NCBI GenBank assembly: GCA_019116405.1
Contig: DXBS01000133.1
Span: 1 to 28,311 of the forward strand
Length of the DNA stretch: 28,311 nt
Direction: 5' to 3'
Source: Candidatus Gallimonas intestinigallinarum
GTDB taxonomy: Bacteria > Bacillota_A > Clostridia > Christensenellales > Borkfalkiaceae
A program made the position numbers and the translations under genes. Below are positions 1 through 6,592 of this stretch, piece after piece (within the stretch, counting starts at the first letter, position 1; each line of letters opens with the position of its first letter). Below the pieces are notes generated by a model. It searched no databases and was not told the DNA's origin. It was given only the letters and a program-made list of their open reading frames with translations.

Positions 1-1
1 G

Positions 2-142
2 ATCATTGTCTCCGAGGAGACGGGCATCGTCTCCTACGTCAAGCGCGGCGAGATCACCCGCTACGTCGATTCGGAGAGCCTGAAAAAGTATCTCAAGGAC
101 TACTACTGGAAGGAATTTAACAGCGGGGGCAAAAAAGCATGA
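2..142 (+). CDS. cdaA: Diadenylate cyclase CdaA, C-terminal end (5' truncated by window)
   Basis: This is the last 46 codons of a protein whose start lies outside the window. The visible part opens with IIVSEETGIVSYVKRG, which matches the conserved SEETG segment near the end of the DAC (DisA_N) domain that makes cyclic di-AMP from two ATP. A short lysine- and tyrosine-rich tail ending GGKKA follows, as usual for membrane-anchored CdaA. The stop codon overlaps the next start codon as ATGA. In Bacillota the next gene is normally cdaR, the membrane regulator of CdaA, and the small ORF that follows looks like a reduced version of it. The call rests on the SEETG motif and the context. The catalytic DGA and RHR motifs are not visible. 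Confidence 0.8.
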   Translation: MIVSEETGIVSYVKRGEITRYVDSESLKKYLKDYYWKEFNSGGKKA

Positions 143-246
143 AATTCTGGTCTTTTCTCGGCAAATTATTTACGCATAACGTGCCTCTCAAGCTGCTCGC
201 CATCGTGCTTGCGGTCGCCGCGGTCATCGTCATCAACGCCATATGA
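139..246 (+). CDS. 35-residue membrane peptide resembling only the N-terminal anchor of CdaR (YbbR)
   Basis: This short ORF starts inside the cdaA stop (ATGA) and its own stop overlaps the start of the next gene in the same way. The 35-residue product begins MKFWSFLGKLFTHNVPLKLL and continues as one hydrophobic helix to the end. Basic and aromatic residues, then FTxNxxLKLLA, then a single membrane helix, is the recognisable start of CdaR proteins. Normal CdaR then has three or four extracytoplasmic YbbR domains and exceeds 300 residues. Here none exist: the next in-frame codon is a stop, and the downstream DNA codes for an unrelated DUF1015 protein. It could be a minimal CdaA partner or a decayed cdaR whose anchor alone survives. 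Tight overlap on both sides argues that it is translated. Confidence 0.6.
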   Translation: MKFWSFLGKLFTHNVPLKLLAIVLAVAAVIVINAI

Positions 247-1406
247 AGTCATGTCTGCGTATCCCCCGCGTTCTCATCCCGCGGGAAGGGTTTGAAACGT
301 GGGCGGTCATCGCCCGCGACCAGTTTACCTCCGATCGCGAATACTGGAAACGCGTAGAGCGCTGCGTCGGGGACGCGCCCTCTACGCTCAACTTTATTCT
401 TCCGGAGATCGATTTGGGCGAGGACGACGCGGCGCGCATCGAAGCCGAACGCGCCGCCATGTACGCCGCTTTGGAAAACGACACGCTCAGCAAGTTGACG
501 CGCGGGCTCGTCTTTACCGAGCGCACCACCCGCACGGGCGTGCGGCGGGGCATTCTCGTCTGCATCGACTTAGAGCAATTCAGTCTTGAGGCAGGCGTCT
601 CTGCGCCCATCCGCGCGTCCGAGCAGGTCATTCCGAGCCGCCTCACCGTCCGCGTCGCCGAGCGCAGGGCGACGCCGCTGGAGTTTCCGCACACCATCCT
701 CTTTTACCGCGATAAAAAGGACAGGGCGGTCAAGGACCTGCTGCGCGAGGAGCTCGAACAGCTCTATGACTTCGACCTCATGGAGGGCGGCGGTCATCTG
801 ACGGGCTGGTTCGTCCCCGACTATATTGCGGCAGACGTCGTCAACTATCTGTACACCAAGGGCGATCCCATGTTCGCGGTCGCGGACGGCAACCACGCCG
901 TCGCCGCGGCGAAGCAGTACTGGGAGGAGTTAAAACCCACGCTGCGGCAGGAGGAACTTGCAAACCATCCCGCGCGCTTTACCCTCGTCGAGATGGTCAA
1001 TATCTGCGATCCCGCCGTCGTGTTTCATCCCATCCACCGCCTCGTGAAGGACGTGGAGACGGAGGCGTTCTGCGACTTTGTCATGCGCAGCGTCAAGTGC
1101 AAGCGGGAGGGCAACGTCATCACGGGGCTGCCTGCGGGCATCGCGGGCGTGCGCATTGCAGACGAGCTGTGCGAGAAGTTTGTCCGTGCGGGCGGCGGGC
1201 GCATCGACTATGTGCACGGGACAAAGCGCCTGCAATCGTGTGCCGCGGAGGAGGACTGCGCGGGCATCTTATTGACCGCGATGGACAAAGAGGACTTCTT
1301 CCCCGCCTTAAAGGGCGGCGCGCTGCTCCCCAAGAAGGCATTTTCGCTCGGCATGAGCAAGGAAAAGAGATATTATCTGGAAGGCAGAGAGATCAGCTAT
1401 GATTAA
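243..1406 (+). CDS. DUF1015 family protein (COG4198)
   Basis: The 387-residue product contains VIARDQFTSDREYWKRVE near the N-terminus, a hallmark of DUF1015 proteins. The middle holds VADGNHAVAAAKQYWEE, matching the family's conserved DGxHR-like segment. The biochemical role is not firmly established. In many Clostridia the family sits beside serine or aspartate-family amino-acid genes, and here the next gene is aspartate kinase. The ATG overlaps the stop of the preceding 35-residue ORF as ATGA, and the 3' end overlaps the aspartate kinase start by 8 nt, so all four genes at this end are probably one operon. There are no membrane segments, so it is likely cytoplasmic. The family call is solid and the function unknown. 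Confidence 0.8.
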   Translation: MKSCLRIPRVLIPREGFETWAVIARDQFTSDREYWKRVERCVGDAPSTLNFILPEIDLGEDDAARIEAERAAMYAALENDTLSKLTRGLVFTERTTRTGVRRGILVCIDLEQFSLEAGVSAPIRASEQVIPSRLTVRVAERRATPLEFPHTILFYRDKKDRAVKDLLREELEQLYDFDLMEGGGHLTGWFVPDYIAADVVNYLYTKGDPMFAVADGNHAVAAAKQYWEELKPTLRQEELANHPARFTLVEMVNICDPAVVFHPIHRLVKDVETEAFCDFVMRSVKCKREGNVITGLPAGIAGVRIADELCEKFVRAGGGRIDYVHGTKRLQSCAAEEDCAGILLTAMDKEDFFPALKGGALLPKKAFSLGMSKEKRYYLEGREISYD

Positions 1407-2715
1407 AGTTTGTAAATTCGGCGGCACATCCATGGCGGACGGCATCACGATGCTCCGCGTCAAGAGCATCATCGAGAGCGACCCCGCGCGCCGCTATGTG
1501 GTGGTGTCCGCGCCCGGCAAGCGCTTCGGCGGCGATATCAAGGTCACCGATCTTTTATATGAAACGTACGATAACGTCGTCGTCAGCGGCGAGACGGGCG
1601 CCGCGTTCGAAAAGATCTGCGAGCGCTTCCGCGGCATTGTCTCAGAACTCAAGCTGGATATGGATATCGACGCCATCCTCGCCGAGACGGGGGAGGCAAT
1701 CGTCAAAGAGGCATCGCCCGACTTTTGCGCATCGCGCGGGGAGTACCTCTCCGGGCGGGTCATGGCGGAGCTTCTCGGCATTCCCTTCATCGACGCGCGC
1801 GACGTCGTCAAGTTCGGTCCCGACGGAAAGCTGGACAACAAGCGCACCTACGCGTTGCTTGCGGAGGCACTCAAGGGCAAGAAGCGCGCGCTGGTCACGG
1901 GTTTTTACGGCGAGGACGCAAACGGCAGGGTCAAGACCTTTTCCCGCGGCGGCAGCGACATTTCGGGCGCCATCGTCGCGCGGGCGGCGGGTGCGGACCT
2001 GTACGAAAACTGGACGGACGTCAGCGGATTTCTGGCGTGCGATCCCAGGATTGTAGAAAATCCCGTGCCCATCCGCTCCCTCTCCTACAAGGAGCTGCGC
2101 GAGCTCTCCTACATGGGCGCAAACGTGCTGCACAGCGAGTCTATCTTCCCCGTGCGCGAGGTGGATATCCCCATCCGCATCAAGAATACCTTCCGTCCCG
2201 AGGACGAGGGGACGGAGATCCTGCCCACTTCCCGCTATACATACAGCGGGCGTCGGGTCACGGGCATCGCGGGCAAGAAAAATTTCACCGTCATCTTCCT
2301 GGAAAAATCGCTCATGAACGAGGAGATCGGCTTCACCTACCGCACGCTCGCCGTCTTTATGAAGCACGGTATCTCCTTCGAACACATTCCCACGGGCATT
2401 GATACCATGTCCTTTGTCATCGACAGCGCCGAACTGAAAGGCGGTCTATTGGAAGAGATGTGTGATGAGATTAGGGCGGCAGTCAATCCGGACAGCCTGC
2501 GAGTCATCAACGATATCGCGCTCATTGCGGTCGTCGGTCACGGTATGACGCGCAGCGTCGGCGTCAGCGCCCGCCTGTTCGAGGCGATCGCGCGCGCAGG
2601 GGTGAACGTCAGAATGATCGACCAGGGCTCCTCCGAGCTGAACATCATCGTCGGCGTGGACAACGAAAATTACGAGCGCACCTTAAAGGCGGTCTACGAA
2701 GAATTTTTTGATTGA
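1399..2715 (+). CDS. lysC: Aspartate kinase (monofunctional)
   Basis: The enzyme phosphorylates L-aspartate with ATP, the first step toward lysine, threonine and methionine. The 438-residue product begins MIKVCKFGGTSMADG, with the amino-acid kinase motif KFGGTS at residues 6-11. SRGGSDISGAIVARAAGAD and ENWTDVSGFLACDPRIV, which form the aspartate and nucleotide pocket, lie mid-protein. The C-terminal third reads as two ACT domains (GITGIAGKKNFTVIFLEKS-like and IALIAVVGHGM segments), which usually bind lysine or threonine as feedback inhibitors. Length agrees with single-function aspartokinases of Clostridia, and there is no homoserine dehydrogenase fusion. The start overlaps the DUF1015 gene by 8 nt. 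A hairpin repeat begins 22 nt after the stop. Confidence 0.93.
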   Translation: MIKVCKFGGTSMADGITMLRVKSIIESDPARRYVVVSAPGKRFGGDIKVTDLLYETYDNVVVSGETGAAFEKICERFRGIVSELKLDMDIDAILAETGEAIVKEASPDFCASRGEYLSGRVMAELLGIPFIDARDVVKFGPDGKLDNKRTYALLAEALKGKKRALVTGFYGEDANGRVKTFSRGGSDISGAIVARAAGADLYENWTDVSGFLACDPRIVENPVPIRSLSYKELRELSYMGANVLHSESIFPVREVDIPIRIKNTFRPEDEGTEILPTSRYTYSGRRVTGIAGKKNFTVIFLEKSLMNEEIGFTYRTLAVFMKHGISFEHIPTGIDTMSFVIDSAELKGGLLEEMCDEIRAAVNPDSLRVINDIALIAVVGHGMTRSVGVSARLFEAIARAGVNVRMIDQGSSELNIIVGVDNENYERTLKAVYEEFFD

Positions 2716-2737
2716 TTTGAATAAATGAGGTGCACAT

Positions 2738-2841
2738 GCGCCGCGGGACAGTTGTCCCGCGGCGCATATGATAGAAAATCGGCGTCGTTTTTGCATGTGT
2801 TTTATACGAATGCGCCGCCGCGCAACTGCGCGGCGGCGCAT
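2738..2841 (+). repeat. 104-nt double-hairpin repeat, copy A
   Basis: Two GC-rich palindromes are joined by a 39-nt AT-richer spacer. The first is a perfect 15-bp inverted repeat (2736-2750 with 2753-2767) and the second a perfect 18-bp one (2807-2824 with 2827-2844). The same unit recurs at 5171-5274 in the same orientation and at the same length; I count 90 of 104 identical positions without gaps. The shared spacer core is CGGCGTC, one variable base, then TTTTTGCAT. It sits just downstream of lysC and may also stop transcription. The rest of the 380-nt gap to the next gene holds a promoter and leader, described separately. Confidence 0.85.
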
Positions 2842-2898
2842 TCGTTCAAGCCGCATCGGCGCGCGACTTATCTTCCGCAAAAATTTTTGCCGCGGTAC

Positions 2899-2927
2899 TT
2901 GCAAACTGCCTGTAAGTGTGCTATACT
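2899..2927 (+). promoter_or_regulatory. Sigma-A promoter for the LRR lipoprotein gene
   Basis: TTGCAA at 2899-2904, a 17-nt spacer and TATACT at 2922-2927. TG at 2919-2920 gives an extended -10. Transcription would start near 2934, leaving a leader of about 160 nt before the ATG at 3096. Confidence 0.75.
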
Positions 2928-2933
2928 GAGTAT

Positions 2934-3095
2934 GGTATAAAATAAATTTGTCCAAATAGTGGATGCGATGGGGTATTTCGTTTTTCTATTTTACGCTATT
3001 TGGAAAGTTTTGTGCCAACAAACGGAGATACAAACAGGGCGTGTTTCCGATTGGGAGCACGCTTTTTTTACGCCCTGCAAACGGAGGAGTGGAAT
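2934..3095 (+). promoter_or_regulatory. Structured 5' leader of the LRR lipoprotein mRNA, class unknown
   Basis: The leader contains a perfect 9-bp long-range pairing, TCCAAATAG at 2951-2959 with CTATTTGGA at 2996-3004, enclosing 36 nt. A weak small hairpin follows (TTTGT/ACAAA around 3009-3022), then a terminator at 3039-3069. CAGGGCGT at 3035-3042 can also pair with ACGCCCTG at 3070-3077, which would compete with the terminator's 5' arm. The Shine-Dalgarno GGAGGAG lies at 3083-3089. I could not match this to a riboswitch or T-box consensus. It may be a cis-acting RNA or simply a leader with a terminator. Confidence 0.45.
3039..3069 (+). terminator. Intrinsic terminator inside the LRR gene leader
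   Basis: A 10-bp stem (3039-3048 with 3053-3062, two G-T pairs) with loop GATT is followed directly by seven T. It ends 26 nt before the start codon and downstream of a good promoter, so it would attenuate the lipoprotein gene unless relieved. Confidence 0.7.
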
Positions 3096-5165
3096 ATGAA
3101 GCAAAAAATTCTTGTCATGCTGCTTGCCGCGGCCATGGCGCTCTCCTGCGCGTTCAGCTTTGCGGCATGCACCGAGACGCCGACCGCAGACAGCGATCCC
3201 GTTGTCACGCCCGGCGACGATGAGACGCCCACAACGCCCGGTGGAGAGAACCCCACAACGCCCGGAGGCGAGGAGCCCGACACGCCGGAAGTGCCGCATA
3301 CGCACACGTTTGCCTCCGACTGGACGTTTGATACCACCTCGCACTGGCATAGGGCGACCTGTTCCCACGCGGATGCCGTCAGCGGACAGGAGAAACATAC
3401 ATACGGCGACTGGACGCAGATCCGTGCGGCGACCTGCACGCGGCAGGGCTTGCGGGCACATACATGTACCGCCTGCGGGTACGAGGAGCAGCAGGCAGTG
3501 CGCACCCTTTCGCACGAGTACGCGGGCGATACCTGTACCGTGTGCGGCTCCTACAGCCCCGCATTTTTCGAGGAACATGCTTCGCAGGGGCTGTTGTTTG
3601 ACCCGCTTAACGGGACGATTAGCGGTCTCGGGACATGTACGGATACCGAGATCGTCATTCCGATGACCTATGGGGGATCGCAGGTCACGAGGATCGTCAC
3701 CAATGTATTTTCGGAAAATACCTCGATCACGAGCGTGATCATTCCCGACACGGTGGAGACCATCGGCTCGTATGCGTTTGCCGGTTGCACCAACCTCAGG
3801 CATGTGACGATCGGCAATGGCGTGACGCAAATCAGCCGGGGCGCATTCGCCAATACCGCGCTGACGGAGATCGAGCTCCCTGACAGCCTGACGGCGATCG
3901 ACGGCTCAGCCTTTGAACATACGCCCCTTTTCAACGATGAAAGCAATTGGGAGAACGGCGTATTCTATGTCGGGGAGCATCTGCTGCAGGCGGATCCGGA
4001 TACCCTCTCCGGGGCGTGCGTCATCCGCGACGGCACGCGGACTATCAGCGATTACGCGTTTTCCGGTTGCACTGCGCTCACGTCCGTCACGATCCCGGAC
4101 AGCGTCGAGAGCATCGGTTATTCTGCGTTTGCAGGCTGTACGGGTCTGACCGAGATTGCGATGGGCAGCGGCGTTACGGCCGTCGACAATTTTGCGTTCA
4201 CAGGCTGTACGGCACTGGAAAAGGTAAGCATCAGCGATCTTGCGGCATGGTGTAAAATCTCCTTTGATCTCGTCGATTCCAATCCGCTGAACTATGCGCA
4301 TCACCTCTGTCTCAACGGGCAGCCGTTGACCGAGCTCGTCATCCCCGGCGGGATCGAAGAGATCGGATGGAATCAATTTAAGGGCTGTACCGACCTTGTC
4401 AGCGTCACCATTCCGGACAGTGTGAACCGCATCCGTAAGGATGCATTTTCGGGCTGCTCGGAGCTCAAAGAACTTTCACTCGGGTATGGGCTGACGACCA
4501 TCGAACTGTATGCCTTCGCGTATTGCGAAAAATTGCCTTCCGTCGCCATTCCTGAGAGCGTCACGACGATCGGCGGATACGCGTTTACGGACTGTTTTCA
4601 GCTCGCAGAGATCGGGCTGCCGGACAGTGTGACCTCTCTCGACGGCCTGGCATTTGAAGATACGGCGTACTGGAACGACGAGAGCAACTGGGAGGACGGC
4701 GCGCTCTATCTGGGCAACCATCTGCTCAGGGTGAATGCGGACGAAGCTTCGGGCGAATTTGTCGTTCGGGAGGGCACGCGCACGATTGCCGGCGGGGCAT
4801 TTCGGGAGTGCAGCGCGCTCACAAGCATCGTACTGCCCGAAGGGCTTGTCGTGATCGGGGAAAGCGCGTTCGAGAACTGCTTCCGCCTGACGGAGATCGT
4901 CATCCCCGAGAGCGTTACTCTGATCGGAATGCTCGCCTTCCATTGGTGCACGGACTTGACGCAGATCACCATTTCCGGCGGCGTGCGCACGATCGGGCAG
5001 AACGCCTTTGATGGCTGCTATGCGTTGGAGCGCGTGACGTTTGCACAGACGCAGGGCTGGTGTGAGGATACGTGGCAGGGCTGGCTTGCGATCGACGTCA
5101 GCGACCCCGCCCGCAATGCGGAGCTACTTCGCCTTGGCTCCAACGTCTGGGAGCGCACCGAATAA
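3096..5165 (+). CDS. BspA-like leucine-rich-repeat (LRR_5) surface lipoprotein
   Basis: The 689-residue product starts at ATG 3096, behind GGAGGAG; the longer open frame from 3000 would begin inside the leader and lacks a ribosome site. Residues 1-25 form a lipoprotein signal with FAAC ending at Cys25. A linker with TPGGE repeats follows (about 38-67). A His/Cys-rich segment (about 68-148) has several CxxC pairs and HTHTF- and HWHRATC-like motifs common in surface proteins of gut Clostridia. The rest is LRR_5 repeats of the form FAGCTNLxxVTIGNGVTxI. Two blocks containing DESNWENG and DESNWEDG are internal duplicates. There is no LPXTG motif, so anchoring is probably by lipid. Such proteins are linked to adhesion or host interaction. 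The gene is monocistronic and bracketed by two direct repeats. Confidence 0.88.
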   Translation: MKQKILVMLLAAAMALSCAFSFAACTETPTADSDPVVTPGDDETPTTPGGENPTTPGGEEPDTPEVPHTHTFASDWTFDTTSHWHRATCSHADAVSGQEKHTYGDWTQIRAATCTRQGLRAHTCTACGYEEQQAVRTLSHEYAGDTCTVCGSYSPAFFEEHASQGLLFDPLNGTISGLGTCTDTEIVIPMTYGGSQVTRIVTNVFSENTSITSVIIPDTVETIGSYAFAGCTNLRHVTIGNGVTQISRGAFANTALTEIELPDSLTAIDGSAFEHTPLFNDESNWENGVFYVGEHLLQADPDTLSGACVIRDGTRTISDYAFSGCTALTSVTIPDSVESIGYSAFAGCTGLTEIAMGSGVTAVDNFAFTGCTALEKVSISDLAAWCKISFDLVDSNPLNYAHHLCLNGQPLTELVIPGGIEEIGWNQFKGCTDLVSVTIPDSVNRIRKDAFSGCSELKELSLGYGLTTIELYAFAYCEKLPSVAIPESVTTIGGYAFTDCFQLAEIGLPDSVTSLDGLAFEDTAYWNDESNWEDGALYLGNHLLRVNADEASGEFVVREGTRTIAGGAFRECSALTSIVLPEGLVVIGESAFENCFRLTEIVIPESVTLIGMLAFHWCTDLTQITISGGVRTIGQNAFDGCYALERVTFAQTQGWCEDTWQGWLAIDVSDPARNAELLRLGSNVWERTE

Positions 5166-5170
5166 CATGT

Positions 5171-5274
5171 GCGCCGCGGGACAGTCGTCCCGCGGCGCAT
5201 GTTATAAAAAAACGGCGTCATTTTTGCATACGTTGTGTACTTATGCGCCGCAGCGCAAATGCGCGGCGGCGCAT
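5171..5274 (+). repeat. 104-nt double-hairpin repeat, copy B
   Basis: This second copy of the unit at 2738-2841 has the same orientation and length and starts 6 nt after the LRR gene's stop. Its first palindrome pairs 5170-5182 with 5187-5199 perfectly. Its second pairs 5243-5257 with 5260-5274 with one mismatch. By eye, 14 of 104 positions differ from copy A, mostly in the spacer and loops. The copies are 2433 bp apart and enclose the lipoprotein gene with its promoter and leader. Confidence 0.85.
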
Positions 5275-5313
5275 GTCACGCTGTCTTTTGTATGGAATAG
5301 GAAAAACGCCATG

Positions 5314-5340
5314 AAAAAAGCTCCCCGAGGGGGAGCTTTT
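5314..5340. terminator. Bidirectional terminator between the LRR gene region and rpsR
   Basis: GCTCCCC at 5320-5326 pairs with GGGGAGC at 5330-5336 around a GAG loop. Six A precede it and four T follow, so it can act on both strands. It lies 17 nt past the rpsR stop and ends that operon. Confidence 0.85.
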
Positions 5341-5356
5341 GATTTTCTTAGTTGCC

Positions 5357-5686
5357 TTAGTCAGCCTTGAAGGGCAGGAGCGCCGCAATGCGCGCGCGCT
5401 TGATGGCAACGGCGAGCTCGCGCTGGTGCTTTGCGCACGTACCGGTCATGCGGCGGGGCAGGATCTTGCCGCCCTCGCTGATGAACTTGCGGAGCTTGTT
5501 CGTCTCCTTATAGTCGATCGTGCTCTTTTCCTGGCAGAAGAGGCAGACCTTCTTATAATTCTGACGCTTATAGTTTTTCTTGGCGGGACGCTCGCGGCCT
5601 TCGCGTGCAGCGGGCGCTGCTTCGCGGGCCTCGGGGGCTGCAGTCTCGGCAGCAGCGGTCTCCGTCACAACCGTATTCTCTTCCAT
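5357..5686 (-). CDS. rpsR: 30S ribosomal protein bS18
   Basis: The 109-residue protein ends with a canonical S18 core: [15 protein letters not shown], then [21 protein letters not shown] and [17 protein letters not shown]18 binds 16S rRNA together with S6 in the platform of the small subunit. The CLFC and CAKH pairs suggest the zinc-binding form. About 38 N-terminal residues are an Ala/Glu-rich, low-complexity extension beyond the usual 75-80 residues. The start is preceded by AAGGAGAATTGAG. It is last in the rpsF-ssb-rpsR operon, 29 nt after ssb, and a terminator follows. Confidence 0.95.
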   Translation of the reverse strand: MEENTVVTETAAAETAAPEAREAAPAAREGRERPAKKNYKRQNYKKVCLFCQEKSTIDYKETNKLRKFISEGGKILPRRMTGTCAKHQRELAVAIKRARIAALLPFKAD

Positions 5687-5715
5687 CTCAATTCTCCTTA
5701 TAATATTTCAGCCTT

Positions 5716-6138
5716 TCAGAAGGGGATGTCCCCGTCGTCGTCAAAGGCTTCGAGCGCGGGCTTCTTCCTGGGAGCCGCACTCTGGGGGTTCGCAGCGGGC
5801 GCACTGTAAAAGTCATCCCCGCTCTGCTGCTTGGGGGTGAGGAATTCCACGTCCTGTGCGACGACGTCGACCGACGTGCGGCGCACGCCGTCGTTGCCCT
5901 CGTACTGGCGGATCTGAAGATCTCCGTAGACGGCGATCTTGTGACCCTTCTTGGTGTAGCGCGCGACGGTCTCGCCGAGGCGACGCCATGCCGTCACGTT
6001 GTAGAAGTCCGTCTGGCGCTCCTCCTGTCCGGAATAGCGGTTGACGGCAACGCCGAAGCGGCATATGGAAACGCCGCCGGCGGTCTCCGTGAGTTCCGGA
6101 TCGCGCGTCAGATTTCCGATCAATAACACCTTTGTCAT
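5716..6138 (-). CDS. ssb: Single-stranded DNA-binding protein
   Basis: The 140-residue protein has an N-terminal OB fold beginning MTKVLLIGNLTRDPEL. The conserved FYNVTAWRRLGETVARYTKKG is followed by a short glycine/proline/alanine-rich linker and the acidic tail DDDGDIPF. That tail recruits repair and replication proteins. The length is slightly short but normal for chromosomal SSB of Clostridia. It lies between rpsF (1-nt gap) and rpsR, the standard arrangement in Bacillota, and is presumably transcribed from the rpsF promoter. Confidence 0.96.
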   Translation of the reverse strand: MTKVLLIGNLTRDPELTETAGGVSICRFGVAVNRYSGQEERQTDFYNVTAWRRLGETVARYTKKGHKIAVYGDLQIRQYEGNDGVRRTSVDVVAQDVEFLTPKQQSGDDFYSAPAANPQSAAPRKKPALEAFDDDGDIPF

Positions 6139-6139
6139 C

Positions 6140-6430
6140 TTACTTTTCCTCGACTTTCGTGATCATGCGTCTTAAGACGTCGTCGGAAATGCCGGCAACA
6201 CGGTCAAGTTCTTTCACCGCTGCGCCGTCCGCATGGAACGTCATAAGTGCGTAGAAGGCATCCGTCTTGAACGCGATGGGGTACTGCGTCTTCTTGACGC
6301 CCCACTTGTCCATTGCCTCGACGGAGCCGCCCATCGTCGTGACGATATCGGCGTACTTCTTGAGTTCCGCCTCTCTCGCCTCTTCTTCCATGTCGCTGCG
6401 AAGAAGAATGAGCATCTCGTACTTCTGCAT
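6140..6430 (-). CDS. rpsF: 30S ribosomal protein bS6
   Basis: The 96-residue product begins MQKYEMLILLRSDMEEE and contains KKTQYPIAFKTDAFYALMTF, both typical of S6. It partners S18 on the 30S platform. I chose ATG 6430 because GGAGGTGAAACAAAA lies directly upstream. The frame stays open a further 35 codons, but that part overlaps the leader and promoter and is not S6-like. It is first in the rpsF-ssb-rpsR operon. GCATATC and GATATGC in the leader can form a 7-bp stem. In other Bacillota an S6:S18-binding leader autoregulates this operon, but I could not confirm the known motif here. Confidence 0.95.
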   Translation of the reverse strand: MQKYEMLILLRSDMEEEAREAELKKYADIVTTMGGSVEAMDKWGVKKTQYPIAFKTDAFYALMTFHADGAAVKELDRVAGISDDVLRRMITKVEEK

Positions 6431-6482
6431 TTTTGTTTCACCTCCCGGTCTTATTCGGCATATCTTCCCGATATGCAAGGTA

Positions 6483-6509
6483 AAAAGCGGACGATTTTCG
6501 TCCGCTTTT
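6483..6509 (-). terminator. Terminator-like hairpin at the 5' end of the rpsF mRNA
   Basis: GCGGACGA at 6487-6494 pairs with TCGTCCGC at 6498-6505 around a 3-nt loop. Flanking A and T runs extend the stem to 12 bp and give U tracts on both strands. The rpsF promoter's -10 box ends at 6512, so the transcript would begin almost at the first base of this stem. It may terminate the upstream 6593-8398 gene, attenuate rpsF or shield the mRNA 5' end. Confidence 0.65.
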
Positions 6510-6511
6510 GT

Positions 6512-6540
6512 ATTGTACAATATTTTCGCGCGCAAGTCAA
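6512..6540 (-). promoter_or_regulatory. Promoter of the rpsF-ssb-rpsR operon
   Basis: Read on the minus strand: TTGACT (6540-6535), a 17-nt spacer and TACAAT (6517-6512). The expected start is near 6505. This is a strong sigma-A match, as expected for ribosomal genes. Confidence 0.8.
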
Positions 6541-6592
6541 CGGATTTTTCGCGCCTGCGCGCCGATTTTTCTATGATTTTCCGCGTTTTCGC

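Noticed and set aside
3000..3095. Upstream extension of the LRR protein
   Set aside because: It would start in the untranslated leader and include the terminator. ATG 3096 has a good ribosome site and opens a lipoprotein signal peptide.
2738..5274. A CRISPR or insertion-sequence reading of the hairpin repeats
   Set aside because: Only two copies occur, 2.4 kb apart, with no spacers of regular length, no transposase and no terminal inverted repeats around the enclosed gene.
6431..6480. An S6:S18 autoregulatory leader motif before rpsF
   Set aside because: A 7-bp stem is present, but I could not identify the conserved bulged CCG arrangement with confidence, so it is mentioned only as a possibility.
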